A DNA stretch of 6,002 nucleotides from JANYCG01 sp031431035. Its GTDB lineage: Bacteria; Pseudomonadota; Gammaproteobacteria; Burkholderiales; Burkholderiaceae_C. Numbering within the stretch: position 1 is the stretch's first letter; the number at the start of each line of letters is the position of its first letter. The notes beneath the pieces are model-generated. The model did not search any database. It was not told the DNA's origin and was given only the letters and a program-made list of their open reading frames with translations. The stretch lies in contig JANPCR010000266.1 in assembly GCA_031431035.1 (NCBI GenBank), positions 1 through 6,002 on the forward strand. The letters run 5' to 3'. Shown here piece after piece: positions 4,812 to 6,002 of this stretch. The position numbers and the translations under genes were made by a program.

Positions 4812-6002
4812 GTGCTATTGTCTCTCAAGGGATCCTCCCCACCTGCCATTTTGGCGCTCGCAGACGGCAGCGTCTTTGTGGGCAACTCCATCGGCGCAGC
4901 GGGCTCCACCGTCGGCGAAGTCGTTTTCAACACCTCCATGACGGGTTATCAGGAAATCCTGACTGACCCCAGCTATTGCCAGCAACTCGTCACGCTGACC
5001 TACCCACACATCGGCAACTACGGGGTCAACCCGCAAGATGTCGAATCGCGCAAAGTTTTTGCAGCAGGGCTGGTGATTCGCGATTTACCCCAGTTTGCAT
5101 CCAACTTTCGCCAAACCCAAAGCCTGGGCGACTACTTGGCAGCCCAAGGATGCGTGGCCATTGCCAACATCGATACCCGTAAGCTGACCCGCCATTTGCG
5201 CACTCTGGGTGCTCAAAACGGCTGCATTCTGGCTTTGGCTCAGGGCCAAGCGGTCACCCAAGCCTTCATTGACCAAGCCATTGCAAAGGCCAAATCGGCG
5301 CCGTCGATGGCCGGGTTAGATTTGGCGAAAGTGGTCAGCACCCAGGCCGCCTACGACTGGACCGAGTCTGAATGGCAGTTGGCTCACGCGCACCTGGGCG
5401 GCAAAGCGGGCTTTGGCATTCAATCCAGCCCCAAGTTTCATGTGGTTGCTTATGACTTTGGCGTCAAGTTCAACATTTTGCGCATGTTGAGTGAACGTGG
5501 TTGCCGGGTCACCGTGGTGCCCGCCCAAACCACGGCGGCTGTAGTTTTGCGGCACAAGCCGGACGGCATCTTTTTGTCCAACGGCCCGGGCGACCCAGAG
5601 CCCTGTGACTACGCCATTGCCGCCACGGCTGAATTGATAGAAACAGGTATCCCGACGTTTGGCATTTGCCTGGGCCACCAAATCATGGCCTTGGCCAGCG
5701 GCGCCAAAACCTTCAAAATGAAGTTTGGCCACCATGGTGCCAATCACCCGGTGAAAGACCTCACCCATTACGACCAGTTTGGCGGCCGGGTCAGCATCAC
5801 CAGCCAAAACCACGGCTTCGCGGTGGATGAAAAAACGCTGCCAGCCAACCTGCGCGCCACACACATCAGCCTGTTTGACAACACGCTGCAAGGTCTTGCC
5901 CGCACGGACAAACCCGCGTTTTGCTTTCAGGGCCATCCCGAAGCGTCGCCCGGGCCGCATGACATCAGTTACCTGTTTGACCGGTTCATTGGGCTGATGG
6001 TC
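4812..6002 (+). CDS. carA: CarA, carbamoyl-phosphate synthetase small (glutaminase) subunit, 3' end cut
   Basis: CarA hydrolyses glutamine and passes ammonia through a tunnel to CarB, which makes carbamoyl phosphate for arginine and pyrimidine synthesis. The frame is open for 397 codons to the window edge. By comparison with E. coli (382 residues) only a few residues should be missing. The N-terminal domain that contacts CarB shows VGEVVFNTSMTGYQEILTD, YPHIGNYG and DTRKLTRHLR. The C-terminal class I amidotransferase domain shows SNGPGDP, then GICLGHQ with nucleophile Cys286, and GHPEASPGPHD with His375 and Glu377, completing the catalytic triad. The Cys-to-His distance is 89 residues against 84 in E. 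coli, owing to a short insertion around HYDQFGG after NHPVKD. The GTG start is set by GGAGA at 4802-4806. The long upstream control region separates it from the lpx operon; carB is expected next. Confidence 0.96.
   Translation, partial: MLLSLKGSSPPAILALADGSVFVGNSIGAAGSTVGEVVFNTSMTGYQEILTDPSYCQQLVTLTYPHIGNYGVNPQDVESRKVFAAGLVIRDLPQFASNFRQTQSLGDYLAAQGCVAIANIDTRKLTRHLRTLGAQNGCILALAQGQAVTQAFIDQAIAKAKSAPSMAGLDLAKVVSTQAAYDWTESEWQLAHAHLGGKAGFGIQSSPKFHVVAYDFGVKFNILRMLSERGCRVTVVPAQTTAAVVLRHKPDGIFLSNGPGDPEPCDYAIAATAELIETGIPTFGICLGHQIMALASGAKTFKMKFGHHGANHPVKDLTHYDQFGGRVSITSQNHGFAVDEKTLPANLRATHISLFDNTLQGLARTDKPAFCFQGHPEASPGPHDISYLFDRFIGLMV

Noticed and set aside
5316..5960. A 214-codon open frame on the minus strand inside carA
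   Set aside because: It is antisense to conserved CarA sequence that contains the catalytic triad. Long antisense frames are expected in GC-biased coding DNA.
1..6002. CRISPR array, insertion sequence, phage or defence genes
   Set aside because: There are no regularly spaced repeats, transposase motifs or foreign-looking genes. Everything coding belongs to conserved housekeeping families.

Overview
This window is ordinary core genome from a betaproteobacterium. The order lpxD-fabZ-lpxA-lpxB-rnhB-RNA methyltransferase, followed by carA, is typical of Burkholderiales. A degenerate intergenic repeat resembling one I recall from Comamonadaceae (Polaromonas, Rhodoferax, Acidovorax relatives) points to that family. 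This placement is an inference from gene order, protein wording and the repeat; no ribosomal RNA is present to confirm it. All seven genes are on the + strand and all reading frames are intact.

Positions 1-4382 look like one transcription unit. It starts inside lpxD (3' end only) and continues with fabZ, lpxA and lpxB. These supply the outer membrane: FabZ makes the acyl-ACP precursors for phospholipid, LpxA and LpxD add 3-hydroxyacyl chains to the UDP-glucosamine core, and LpxB joins two such units into the lipid A disaccharide. FabZ and LpxA/LpxD draw on the same 3-hydroxyacyl-ACP pool, so their linkage makes metabolic sense. rnhB (RNase HII) overlaps the end of lpxB, and a SpoU/TrmH-type RNA 2'-O-methyltransferase follows. 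The LpxA 'ruler' position carries Met rather than Gly, which predicts a short (about C10) 3-hydroxyacyl chain.

Positions 4383-4811 hold no gene. The first part has a weak terminator-like hairpin and the degenerate repeat. A very AT-rich stretch (about 27% G+C over 4541-4610) contains a perfect 32-bp palindrome. Then come a perfect TATAAT box and a roughly 140-nt leader with complementary segments, ending in a good ribosome binding site. This is the control region of carA.

Positions 4812-6002 encode nearly all of CarA, the glutaminase subunit of carbamoyl-phosphate synthetase. It feeds arginine and pyrimidine synthesis, and carB is expected downstream. No previously undescribed system was found. 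The parts most worth a second look are the carA upstream region and the LpxA chain-length prediction.
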